Shown one piece after another: positions 54,481 through 64,000 of a stretch of DNA of 64,000 nucleotides. The position numbers were made by a program, and so were the translations under genes. The stretch is from Triatoma infestans (taxonomy: Eukaryota > Arthropoda > Insecta > Hemiptera > Reduviidae): assembly GCA_011037195.1 (NCBI GenBank), contig JAAEAF010002515.1, forward strand, positions 57,946 to 121,945, given 5' to 3'. Below the pieces are notes generated by a model. The model made no database searches, had not been told where the DNA came from, and was given only the letters and a program-made list of their open reading frames with translations. Position 1 is the first letter of the stretch. Each line of letters begins with the position of its first letter.

Positions 54481-55150
54481 ACAATAAGGAAACTTACTTG
54501 ATCCACTGCTGCTTCTGCCATACATAGCTTAACCGGCTTCTCGAACTTTTCGAGGAAAGAAAGATTATGAAACACCCATGAGGTAGGTGTGTATACCTCA
54601 GTCGCGCTCTTTCCTGACCTCCTCGAAGCAGCAATCTTTTTGAGTTCCTTCCGGTAATTAGTCTGGAGACTGTTAATTTTTATTTTGACATCCTCTCTCC
54701 TAGTGGCCCCCGGCTTTATTTGCACCAAATACGCCGGTCAAGACCCCCACCAAATAAGGCGGTCAAGAGCACAATTTCGTGCTGCCTTCTTCACGTACAT
54801 GGGGTGCGTGAGGATCCACAGTTCCGGGCACAGTTCATATTGTTCGATCAAATTCCTTAAAGCTTCCTGTGCCTCTACGTTATACGAAAGGTGTGAGCCA
54901 ACGGTATCGCCGTAGTCGATTTCCAAGTCTTCAAAAAGGAACTCGGTCATTATCTTGAAATACTACTGAATAATGAAGAGAAAATTCAATTGATTAAGTA
55001 AATTGTATATTAATTAGAATAATAAGATAATAAAACTTGCAATCACCTTTAAGAAACGTATAAAAGATGAGTGTAATATAAAATTTAGAAATATTTCAAA
55101 GCACACCGCCACTTGAAATGCTATTGAATTTAACTGTAATAATGAAGAGA
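54481..55150. mobile_element. Harbinger copy 3, MADF side
   Basis: It continues copy 3 after the LINE, with MADF exon 1 and one unit of the repeat that is amplified in copy 1. It ends at the Penelope fragment near 55150. Confidence 0.8.
54498..54950 (-). pseudogene. Harbinger copy 3, MADF exon 1
   Basis: It starts MTEFLFEDLEIDYGDTVGSH with MADF words YELCPELWILTHPMYVKK and INSLQTNYRKELKKIAASRR, then AEAAVDQ at a GTAAGT donor. A small duplication-insertion near 54735-54765 breaks the frame in the middle of the domain. Confidence 0.75.
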
Positions 55151-56110
55151 AAGTTACATTGGACACACAAAAAACTTTCTAGAAACTAGGGTAGAACAAT
55201 ACAAAAATTCTTTAAATAGCAAAACTAGCTCAGAAACATCATTAATAAAGTATTGCAGACTTACAAACCACAATTTTGACTTTAACAATGCAATAATAAT
55301 AGACAAAGTAAAAAACACAACAAAAAGAAAGACATTAGAAGCAATTAATATAGCTTTAAACTTAAGACGATATAGTAAATGATAGAAAGGAATGCACACA
55401 GTCTAAAATTTATATGAACATCATTAATAATCTAAAACAATATTTGGTGAAGAAATAGCATTAGCAACCTACTAAATTATAACCTCCTCAAATACATACT
55501 TAACTAACTCACACAATTATAATAAATTAAAAATCGAATCATAAAATATTAATGGTAACATAAATAAAAGAATTAAAAAATCAACAGGTAATAATAAATA
55601 TTTAATTTAAATAAAAAACAAATATAGTTTCAAATTTAAAAATAAAATAAAAGTTATAAATTTAACAGATGTAACATGTCACGTAACTAATACGTCAGCA
55701 TTAACAATTTTCGAATAAAATCAGTCCACCATGAACACCAAGTATGCTGGGTGACTATTAAATCTGTCAGTATCCAAAAATGATAAAATTAATAAAAATA
55801 TCAAATAATTTTAAATTAAAGTATATATTTGAAATAAACTAAATAAATATATTTTTGCACAATTTTCAGACAATAACAGTATATAACAGACAATTTTACG
55901 AAGCCTTAAAAAAGATATTAAAAATACACATTTATAAATGCAACAGTGTTAATAAAGGTTAGTAATTTTTGGACAAGTAGTAATAGAAATAATATATACA
56001 AAATAAAAAAAAATATAATATGTAAAATGTTAAAGTAAAATAATGTCTGTATTTTAGTACCCCTCTGAAGATAGCATGTTCAGTGCTGAAACGTAAGGGA
56101 ACAATTAAAC
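55151..56110 (+). mobile_element. Penelope-like element 3' end with hammerhead
   Basis: The plus strand encodes the GIY-YIG C-terminal part (IGHTKNFLETRVEQYKNS, then LTNHNFDFNNAIIIDKVK). A long AT-rich untranslated region follows, closing with a hammerhead core at 56060-56099. The reverse transcriptase is missing: the element is 5'-truncated against Harbinger copy 3. Confidence 0.8.
56060..56099 (+). ncRNA. Intact-looking minimal hammerhead ribozyme core
   Basis: The order is CCCT, CTGAAGA, T, AGCA, loop, TGCT, GAAAC, GTA, AGGG. CTGAAGA fits CUGANGA exactly. Stem I is CCCT/AGGG and stem II is AGCA/TGCT. GAAAC and a GTA cleavage triplet are present. Stem III is only the self-complementary ACGT, so activity probably needs two copies in tandem or in trans. 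It lies on the coding strand of the Penelope element, as known for this class. Confidence 0.75.
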
Positions 56111-56258
56111 TCTGTAATATTTACATGAAAAAATAAAAAAATAATTCTTGGCTGTTAAATAAAACTTCATTTTATAATCACCCAAAGCAAAGAAGAAGAT
56201 ACAAAATACAGCCTATACAAACCAAGCAATAGTTCACATTAATATTAAGTACTTCCAT

Positions 56259-58257
56259 TTATTCTGAACAAAATTCTTCAAGGTCAGGATCAACATCAGT
56301 GGTATCTGCCTTGGTGGTTAAATTTTTATAAAAGGTATGGAACAAGGGGTCTACTAAAGGAAGCCATGATAACAGATCTTTCTTTTTTTCAATACTAATA
56401 GGAAGGGGTCCATTGTAACATTTCTTGAGTTTATGGCTTTTGAATGGTCTTCCTTTTCTGCTGAAGTTGATACTTTTGAATGGTTCGTCGTAGCTGGTTT
56501 TGTACAACACTGTACCAAATTCTTTGGTGTACCTAAGGAACTGGATGTTCTGCCATATGAATGATTCTCCTTGGCTATTGTTGTTTCTGAGTTGTAGGCT
56601 GGTTCTGTAAAGTGAGGCAAAGTCGTAGAAATCATTCTGTGACATTACAATCACCTCAAATCTTTTTTTTTTTTTGCCTGTGGTTCGTACCAGCTGGTAC
56701 CAATCATGAGGAACTGATATTATCATTCCACTATTTTTCTTTCGTTTCTCTATTGTAGCATGATCAGTGTCACATTCCATATGTGTATGACCTGCAATGA
56801 GAAACTTATGCTCCACTACTTGTATTGTGGGGTGCTGCGACACCAACACTTAGAACATTGCACAAACATGACTGTTTTTATTTTGCCCTACACATGTGTC
56901 GCTGTAAAATACAACTTCTTTTACGGTCTCAGGAACTTTTTCCTTAAGGAAATGATAAAGGCAAAATGCTATTTGATTTGCACCTCGACCTGCCAGGGCT
57001 TCGTGCCACATGTAGCCTATGGTTGCCCTGTAGTGCAATCGTGTATCGTTAAATTAAAGGTCCATAGCTGTCTCTTGTAGAATGCTACAGAAGTATTCCA
57101 ATATGGTGTGGGCAAGCATTGCTGGAGGTCAAAGGTATATACTTTCTTCGTTTTGTCTAATTGTGCTGCTTGTTTGTCATCTGATTTGATTTTATAAGCC
57201 TATCTGCTTCCTCATTGTGCCGTCTTAGTTCTAAAAGTATTTGTTCTTTCTCATCTACATTTTTCTCTATCTTGGCTCTCATTTTAAGAACGTCGCATTT
57301 ATTACACGTGTCAATCTGTGGTTTCTTAAATTTTAGACCTAGTTGCTTGAATATCCTGGAATAAATGAACAAACTGCTTGGTTTATGCACTTTCTTGCAG
57401 TAAAGGTCATACATCAGTTGCAAGTTTAGATCAGATGACAAAAATATTTTATTCGAATGTTTCCGGGAGTAATGAGACTCATACGCCGGGAAAGAAAATG
57501 TGTGCCTTTTTATTTCATCTATTTTTTCTTGGGAAATCTTATTTGGAGGTCCCTTTCTTCCTCTTTGGTCAATGTTCGTAATTCCAGACGCATTCTGCAT
57601 CTTGTTTTTTAATGTCACTCTAATAAAGCCCTCGGTTTCACCATAAACACTTAAAAAATACTTTTTACAAAATTCTATTCTGTCACCATCAGTTTCTATG
57701 TGGTATTTACATGAGATTACCTTTTCTTTTGCTTGGAGGGGCTACATATTTTAGTCTTAGCACATCCTTTTGGCACAATCGATATCAGACTTGCAATATA
57801 TTGCACACGAAGATCATAAGAACTTACTTTCCAGTACTCATCAAAAAGTTTTATTCTTGTTTCATCAGTTATTTTAGTTTGGCATTTCATTCGCAGTTAG
57901 GCATTTCTCCTATTTTCCGTTCTGGAATGAATTTTCCTTTTGCAGTTGTGTAACTCTTCCCACTGTTTCTGCAATCCTGTCTAAGTTTTCTTAGTTTTCT
58001 AGAGTGCGCTTTTAATGGATACCGAATAATTTCTGTCTCCTCCTCTCTTTTTTCACTTTCCGTGACTTCCTTATTTTGTACAGCTGTTGACTCTGTCTCT
58101 GTCGGGATATGCGTGGGTGGACCAATATGGGAGATGTTTGGTTCCTCTGAAAGGAGTCTTCAATAGTTTCAGAATCAGAAGATCCTGGTATCCAGTCAGG
58201 ATCAATGACACCATCGTCATGGAAAAATATGTTCTCGTCTACTGGCATCACTTGCAT
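56259..58257 (-). pseudogene. Second full member of the SDxCxGQNKN putative transposase family
   Basis: Segments from 58257: an acidic then basic leader (DDGVIDPDWIPGSSDSETIE, KVKKERRRQK). Segment 57618-57157 has RGRKGPPNKISQEKIDEIKR, SFPAYESHYSRKHSNKIFLS and DTCNKCDVL. Segment 57038-56850 has WHEALAGRGANQIAFC and FYSDTCVGQNKN. Segment 56849-56259 has GHTHMECDTDHATIEK and VPHDWYQLVRT. The motif order is that of 11004-13349, but the proteins are well diverged. Frames are broken between segments. I found no matching terminal inverted repeats. Confidence 0.6.
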
Positions 58258-58967
58258 TTAAAACCCCAATAATATCTGGAATATCAATAATCGGCGACAA
58301 ACTTCTGCCATCTGATGTTGATGGTTGCGGGTTGAACATATCTTGAGCAGTCACAGTTATAAGTGGTGTAAGCTTCGGGAAAGTACTCGCAGAATCATCT
58401 GAAACGCAATCACGATGTTGCCCAATGACTTTTAAACCATTTCATGTCAACAACAATACACAGCATATGAGATGTGCTTATTTCAGTGCTTATTTGTAAA
58501 ATAAAAAGTAATCATAAGTTACTTATGTAAACTTACCTTGCTTTAGTTTTGAGTTACACAATTCCACCATCTTCCAACCTCTTGAAATCATAATAATTAA
58601 AATACACTTCTTAATGCACTGTATGTTTACACTAAAATTGCTACTAAGAATATTAGCTGTTGGAGTTCCTGTTGATTCTTGCCACCGCAAGAATGCGTAA
58701 ATATCACTTCCATTGTTGAAAACAACAACCACATAAAATGGTTTGGTGGTGATGATGTAAATGGAGTTATAATGTATTTAAAAAAATGCATATTTGAAAC
58801 CACTAGTAGCATTTAATAAAAATGATATGAAATTCTTACAGGTAGAACCAGTAATAAACACAAATCAACTTAAATACCAGATGAGAAAAAGTTCATATGT
58901 GAAGTTGTGCATTTTTACCTAATGTAGAACCAAAAGAGACCACATATAATTGTTTGAGAAAATGTAC
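58258..58967. other. No recognisable gene
   Basis: It may include the 5' part of the preceding transposase-like element. Repeated gtgcatttttac / tgtttttactc-like words occur here and after the solo LTR, but I cannot define a repeat unit. Confidence 0.3.
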
Positions 58968-59930
58968 TGTTACGTATTTGCAAGCTCGGTAGAGTTCATC
59001 CGGCACCACTAGATGGGTTCCGGGAATTTCGAACACTGCAGGAACTCCGTAAGGAGACCATAGGCAGGTCTTGCTGTAAAGAATAGAAAGGTGGGGCAAC
59101 AAAGACAGAAAAAGCACCAAGTCAAAAATAATAATAAGTTTATTGTTGAACAAAGCGCCTCCCCAGTTCTCCCGCCTCACATCCGAGCTCGAAAACGAAC
59201 GCTGACTAGTGGGTACGGCCTGGGAATTACTCTGACTGCCTGAATTCCAGGGCTGTCCACAGGTTGCTGAAGAAACGATGACTTCACATCCGTTACAGGA
59301 CCAGCAGGTAGAAGACCTGCGAAGCTGTTGGCATAAGAATAACTATGTAGGAAATATATAGGTTACAGACAGAACTGTATATTCTCAAACTAGGAGAAAT
59401 TACACTCATTCCACACATTCTCATTGAGAGAAATTATAACACTAGGAGGGCTAGTAAGAAAAGCTAAGGTGCGTATACTTGCCTTAAAGTTACAGTTCCG
59501 TACACCTTCTTTAATTAGAATTCGTTCTATCTAGTGTAGAGAATACGTCTCCCCAGAATGTACAAGTTGAGCAGGCAGTGAATAGTCACAAAATGATTAA
59601 AACAATATACAAGGATGTGTGTAAGGTGTTCACTAAGAAACAAAATGCGGTCTGGTTAGCGTCACTTCAGCTTAACCATTAGAACGGAACTTAATAAAGA
59701 TGGCTACTGGGGCCCTGCCACTTGGCTAGTTGAGACAACGAGAAAATGCTACCCTGTACTGAGGCTAGAACACTACAACAGTGCTCTGTGTGACAAAAAT
59801 GATAAGTAACATCGCTGTCTCTACCCTGACACCAGAGCTCTCTATTATTGATTTATTTAATCGACCCAGGTTACGTATTCCGTTGCATTTTTTTGTAAAA
59901 ACTACCCTTACACTCCAGGAATACGTAACA
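58968..59930. mobile_element. Solo LTR (probably BEL/Pao)
   Basis: A 963-base block begins TGTTACGTAT and ends ATACGTAACA, with a 5-bp direct repeat tgtac on both sides (58963-58967 and 59931-59935). There is no coding sequence, so it is the product of LTR-LTR recombination. TGTTACG-type ends are common in BEL/Pao elements, but the family is an inference. Confidence 0.75.
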
Positions 59931-59935
59931 TGTAC

Positions 59936-60825
59936 ATACGTCAACTAGATAATATTTACCTCTTCAAAGATGTTTAGAAACTAGTGTCTTGGCAATAAGT
60001 AAAACTACATAAGTAGAGTTATTTACGTTTGCTCGAAGGGAAATTCGGGAATGTTTTCTACGTCAAATGTCATAAATGTACATACGTGTTTTTACTCACA
60101 CCGAATAATGCGTTTCGAATAGTTATGAACTCGTGACCAATCAATATCTACCACAATAATCATGCTAGAACTTATGTGTTTTTACCCAATCGTAGAGGGA
60201 AGAAAATGGAGTCGCGTAATGTATGAAACTATAATTACAAAAAATTGACTTATGTACTTTTACTCGAAGGCCACAGAATTCATGATGTTATTAAACTTTA
60301 GAGTAGGTTTCAGTTTTTCATTTATACCATATAAAGCTGCGCCCGAGCCTCGACTAAATTTTTTAAGCTTTATTGCTTTAAACCAAGCAAGATTAAAATA
60401 ATAAATTATCGTATTCAAATAGTAAATTATCAAAATAATCCATATGTATATATCAAAAACGTTTCCGTTTAAAAAATTAAAATTTTTAAGAAAGTTGAAG
60501 AAATCACCATGTTTTCTTTTAATTCCATCGATGTTATAATACAAAATTTTTATTGAAATATTGAAATTGGTCATTTCACTTTTATTACAATTTGATAGTG
60601 GAAAATACACAGTCACCAATGGGTAACTGGTTTACTTAACTATTAATTTCTTGATTGGCACTTTTATCACTTATCACTGTTTTTATAAGTGCTGTCTTCA
60701 TGAGGTTGAACAGATGAAGTAAAAGAACCTTTAAATAGTCGATTAACTAATGGTGAGAGATGAATGTTTAAAATATTTCGTAAACCCGGCACCATATCAC
60801 TAATTATTATGGTTTCACACCAAGT
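59936..60825. other. Unassigned sequence interrupted by the pogo element
   Basis: A weak 119-codon minus-strand frame (60619-60260) has no recognisable motif. The same unit seems to continue at 63414-64000 after the pogo insertion. Confidence 0.3.
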
Positions 60826-60879
60826 TAGGGGAGAATGGGGGAATGGCGCCACCTTAAGGAAAAATAGCATTATAGCTTC

Positions 60880-61052
60880 CACATTATAGATTTTTGATGC
60901 TCGGAATTTAAATTTTTCTTGAACTGTTTCCAAATTTTTGAAGAAAAGGTCGACCTCAACTTTAATCCTGTTCAGTCTTGCAGCTTCCGGTTTACGCAGG
61001 CTTATTCCAGGATTTCGTTACAGGAAACTGTAGACCCAATCACAGCCAGCTA
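60880..61052. repeat. Copy of 62431-62615 inside the same pogo element
   Basis: The two blocks are direct repeats with few substitutions. The left copy lacks 12 bases found at 62515-62527. The left copy lies just inside the left TIR, so it replaces the normal 3' end. Confidence 0.9.
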
Positions 61053-61197
61053 TAACCAAAAAAGTAATAATAATAACTGACTAGAAGTAAACAGTTATAT
61101 TTCATAGTTGGGGTCTCAGGGTACTCTACTCACCAGTCAAGATCCTGCAAATCAAGATTTGTAGGAGTAATTATAGTTTATTTAAATTCTTGCATAT

Positions 61198-61232
61198 GGC
61201 GGAATTACCCCACTGGTCGGGGTAATTTCGCC
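61198..61232. repeat. Imperfect palindrome of pogo-end motif
   Basis: ggcggaattaccccac and a near inverted copy gtcggggtaatttcgcc face each other. They resemble two subterminal pogo motifs joined head to head. Confidence 0.75.
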
Positions 61233-61329
61233 ACCTATTTCAAAATTCATAACACGTGCAAATAAGACATAATATTATTAGAACATTTATTTCCTGAGTT
61301 ATTATTTACATTTTTTTAGGCTTACTACA

Positions 61330-62946
61330 TTAGCAAAATAAACAGAAGTCACATATATAGTTTTTAGCTGTTTCGTTGCCACTACATTCTGAATGAGCCC
61401 ATCTGGAACAAACAGTGCATTGGAACCATAATTCATTATTTTTTCCAAAGTAATTGCAAATAACGCACAAGTTAATATCATCACCAATGCGCATTGGGTC
61501 AATGAAATCATCCTTATCGTCGTCGTACATATTATTTTCATCTATCTCCTCCTCGTTTGAAGACGACGATGATTCAAACGTAAGATCTCTTCTGCATGTC
61601 TTTTTGGCCTGCTATGAGGGTTTGCTGGTCAATTTCCTCTTCTTCCTTTCTTCTATGGCAGCATTTTATGCAGATTTCTTCTTATTAATGTCTTTAAAGT
61701 AGGCTTTCATTGGGGTTGAAGTGGTGATATCCGAATGCTGCTTTCTTGTGGCTCTTCCTGATTTGGATGAACATGGTTGAGGAATTGGAGAGATGACTCT
61801 AACACTTATAGTGTGGTGCGAAGCAGAAGGCTGACTCACTTTACCATTTCTAGATGTTGAAGGTATAGGCATCGTTTCCAAATGCGCATTATTCTAGTCT
61901 GTTGACCCTGGTACAAGAGGTTGACCTGATGTTGGTCTAGATGAAAATTGCTGCTCTTCTTCGCCGTCTTCAATGCAGACTGAGTAGTCAGTTTGACGTG
62001 CAGCAACAAAATAATCTTCTCCAAATTTATTAGGATCTAAAGGATGAATTCCTGCTATGGAAAATCCAGTGACTCCTTTCTCCACCGTAGCCGCACGAAT
62101 ATAAAAGCTCGGTTGAATATTTCGGCCAGTTCAGATTTTTAGATTCTGGCTGCTGTAGATTCTTTTCATGTAGAGTTCACATTCTCTGTTAAATGCCTTC
62201 TTAAGAGGTCCATAGAAGCAGATGTCCAAGGGTTGCAGATGAGATGAATGGGGCAGAAGTGACACAATACGGATAAATAAACAAAGGAGGAATGTAGTTA
62301 CCGATAGCACTTACAGCACACACTACTGTCTCATTCTTTCCTCTCTCCCAACTTGTAACTGCCCCCACTTGCTTCTGACCTTTAGGTCCCAGAATCCCGG
62401 TTTATGCACGGTCGAGATGCCAGTCTCATCCACATTATAGATTTTTGATGCTAGGAATTTAAATTTTTCTTGAACTGTTTCCAAATTTTTGAAGAAAAGG
62501 TCGACCTCAACTTTATTAAACGCAGAAATCCTGTTCAGTCTTGTAGCTTCCGGTTTACGCAGGCTTATTCTAGGATTTCGTTACAGGAAACCGTAGACCC
62601 AATCACAGCCAGCTAATTTAGTTGCCTAACTGAAATTTTGTGGCATGCCATTTGCTTCCGCTAGATCAAACGCCAAACGGCGAAGTTCAGTAACAGAAAT
62701 ACCAAAAAATAACTTTGATAGCAACAAGACATGATCGGCAATTTTTTTTCCTTGTTGTGCAGTGAATAGTGGCTTTCTTCCTAGGACTGGTTTGTCTGTT
62801 GTTTGTTTTCAGTCGGTCTCTTAAAGTTGACCTTGGAATATTTTATTTCTTTGCCGTACTTTTTACTGAGCTACGGTTCTGCACAGCATTCAAACTTTCA
62901 TCTGTCCATTTTGCTTTATCTGTCGTCCTTTTTCGAGTCCGTGGCA
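61330..62946 (-). pseudogene. Pogo transposase with C-terminal PHD-like finger
   Basis: The ATG at 62946 follows a TTTCAG acceptor: MPRTRKRTTDKAKWTDESLN, then NIPRSTLRDRLK, the psq helix-turn-helix. The catalytic region has [12 protein letters not shown] (first Asp), [10 protein letters not shown] and [20 protein letters not shown]. The segment containing the second Asp is damaged. A Ser/Pro/Gln-rich linker (61881-61666) leads to CVICNYFGKNNELWFQCTVC, then WAHSECSG and YICDFC, a C4HC3 arrangement ending at 61330. Many insect pogo proteins end in a similar finger. Several stops and frameshifts are present. Confidence 0.85.
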
Positions 62947-63413
62947 TCTGAAAAATAAATAATTTCAGATATGTAAATTAATTTAGGGGTAATACCACCA
63001 CTTGGCGCCATTCCCCCGTAGAGAAGTGGCGATATTGCCCCATCTCACACAAATCATTTCCCGCCGCCTTTATACACATAACCTATACAATTACCAACAC
63101 AAAATAATATCGTAAACTACTTGTTAATCATTAATATTATACGATATATCATGTTTCTAGGAATCAATTAATATTTAACCTCACTTACCTCGCTTCAGGT
63201 GGACTCTAATAATTAGATTAAAACAGATGAAAAAGTTATTTCAGCACTGTAAGAAAACAAGCTGCCAGAACGTCTAGAAACTAATGCACTGTATTTACAT
63301 ATCCTTCTGGTAGAGTTCGCACCTAACCGCTCATGTCCAGCATTTCTATTTCGTTAGAAATGAAGGGTGGCAGAATATCTAAGGTGGCGTCATCCCCACA
63401 TTCTCCCCTACTT

Positions 63414-64000
63414 CCATATTTTGAATGAATAACCTGACTCTTGAATTTTTTCTTCCCTATTAGATTTCAGAATTTCTTTTCTTACTGCAAGCAGTTTACT
63501 TCTTACATTCTGGTCACATCTCTTTGAATAATGCTTCCAGTATTTTCTAGTTTACTCATATTTTTTTAGTAATTCCATATAACTCACCGGTGTGGCAAAA
63601 ATATTTAATTTCCTCATCATTTGTGGATCGTTTCTTTATAAGTTTTTCTACATCACCGATCTTTAGAATGTCATACCTCTTAAGGCGTCGATCATCCAGC
63701 TATGTAAGTGGATCTTTGTACGTAGGAAGCTTTTATTTCGAATAGTAATTCATTAAATTTATCAAGAGTAAGTAAGATATATTATTCGATTCACCTTTCT
63801 GCATATAAGCATTTAACTCCAATTGAAACTCGGCTTCATTAACAACAGATATCGTAAAAGAGAGGATACGTGTCCACTGACCCAGCACAACGTTCAGACG
63901 AGTATGACTAATCACAGTGCATGCGTTAAATTGTACCGTCTGTTTAAAAACTAGCTGAAATGAACTTTGGTCGTTTACTAATTGCACAGTTCTAGGTTTG
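63414..64000 (-). other. Unassigned sequence with a weak 84-codon frame
   Basis: The minus-strand frame 63987-63733 and a following frame with YDILKIGDVEKLIKKRS could be parts of one degraded protein, split by the pogo element from 60.3-60.8 kb. I do not recognise it. Confidence 0.3.

Larger units (their letters stand above)
60828..63411 (-). mobile_element. Pogo-type DNA transposon
   Basis: Terminal inverted repeats of about 30 bases (GGGGAGAATGGGGGAATGGC at the left) are flanked by TA at 60826-60827 and 63412-63413. Further copies of the GGGGnAATnncGCCA-like motif occur near both ends. An internal stretch is duplicated: 60880-61052 repeats 62431-62615. Confidence 0.85.

Noticed and set aside
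1..64000. CRISPR arrays, prokaryotic operons, ribosome binding sites
   Set aside because: Introns, pol III boxes, LINEs, SINEs and Penelope elements show a eukaryotic nuclear genome; no spaced direct repeats of CRISPR type were seen.

Overview
The window is animal nuclear DNA, AT-rich and densely filled with transposable elements. It is most likely from an insect: it carries Penelope-like elements with a GIY-YIG endonuclease, piggyBac, mariner, PIF/Harbinger, pogo, hAT, a Polinton-type relic, gypsy and several LINEs, many nested in one another. I found no convincing host gene. Nearly every coding region is a mobile element or viral relic with stops or frameshifts. The sequence does not let me name the species.

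Region 1 (1-10.1 kb). After an env-like relic and a Penelope LTR fragment comes a degraded Polinton/adintovirus-like element. On the minus strand it holds a zinc-finger segment split by a LINE with a 12-bp target duplication, a small spliced basic protein, a phospholipase-A2-like mini-ORF, a matrix-metalloproteinase/hemopexin gene and a protein-primed family B DNA polymerase. A 5'-truncated integrase with a chromodomain-like end lies on the plus strand. Region 2 (10.6-13.8 kb) is a DNA transposon with near-perfect 30-bp terminal inverted repeats, subterminal motif arrays and a transposase-like gene of a poorly characterised arthropod family. Related genes lie at 33.2-34.0 and 56.3-58.3 kb.

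Region 3 (14.9-20.8 kb) is the most interesting. It holds two head-to-tail, broken copies of a circular Rep-encoding (CRESS) ssDNA virus genome. Each has a Rep with HUH endonuclease and SF3 helicase motifs, an arginine-rich capsid N-terminus, a small conserved third ORF and a replication-origin stem-loop with a TAGTGTTAC loop. A third Rep scrap lies at 48.2 kb.

Region 4 (21-32.9 kb) holds PIF/Harbinger copies in which the transposase exon lies antisense inside the intron of the MADF gene. It also has a long Penelope-like element, a Harbinger-like MITE carrying a MADF fragment, a 22-bp perfect palindrome and a tRNA-derived SINE. Region 5 (35.5-48.2 kb) is a nest: one piggyBac relic cut by a tandem gypsy (LTR-internal-LTR-internal-LTR, one 5-bp target duplication), a pogo-like fragment and a mariner. 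Region 6 (48.2-56.1 kb) joins a Rep scrap, a hAT piece, a third Harbinger copy split by a 4.8-kb LINE, and a Penelope 3' end with an intact-looking hammerhead ribozyme core. Region 7 (56.2-64 kb) holds the second copy of the Region 2 gene family, a solo LTR and a pogo element whose transposase ends in a PHD-like finger.

Functionally this is a layered graveyard rather than a working pathway. Shared target duplications, splice sites and terminal repeats let the order of many insertions be read.
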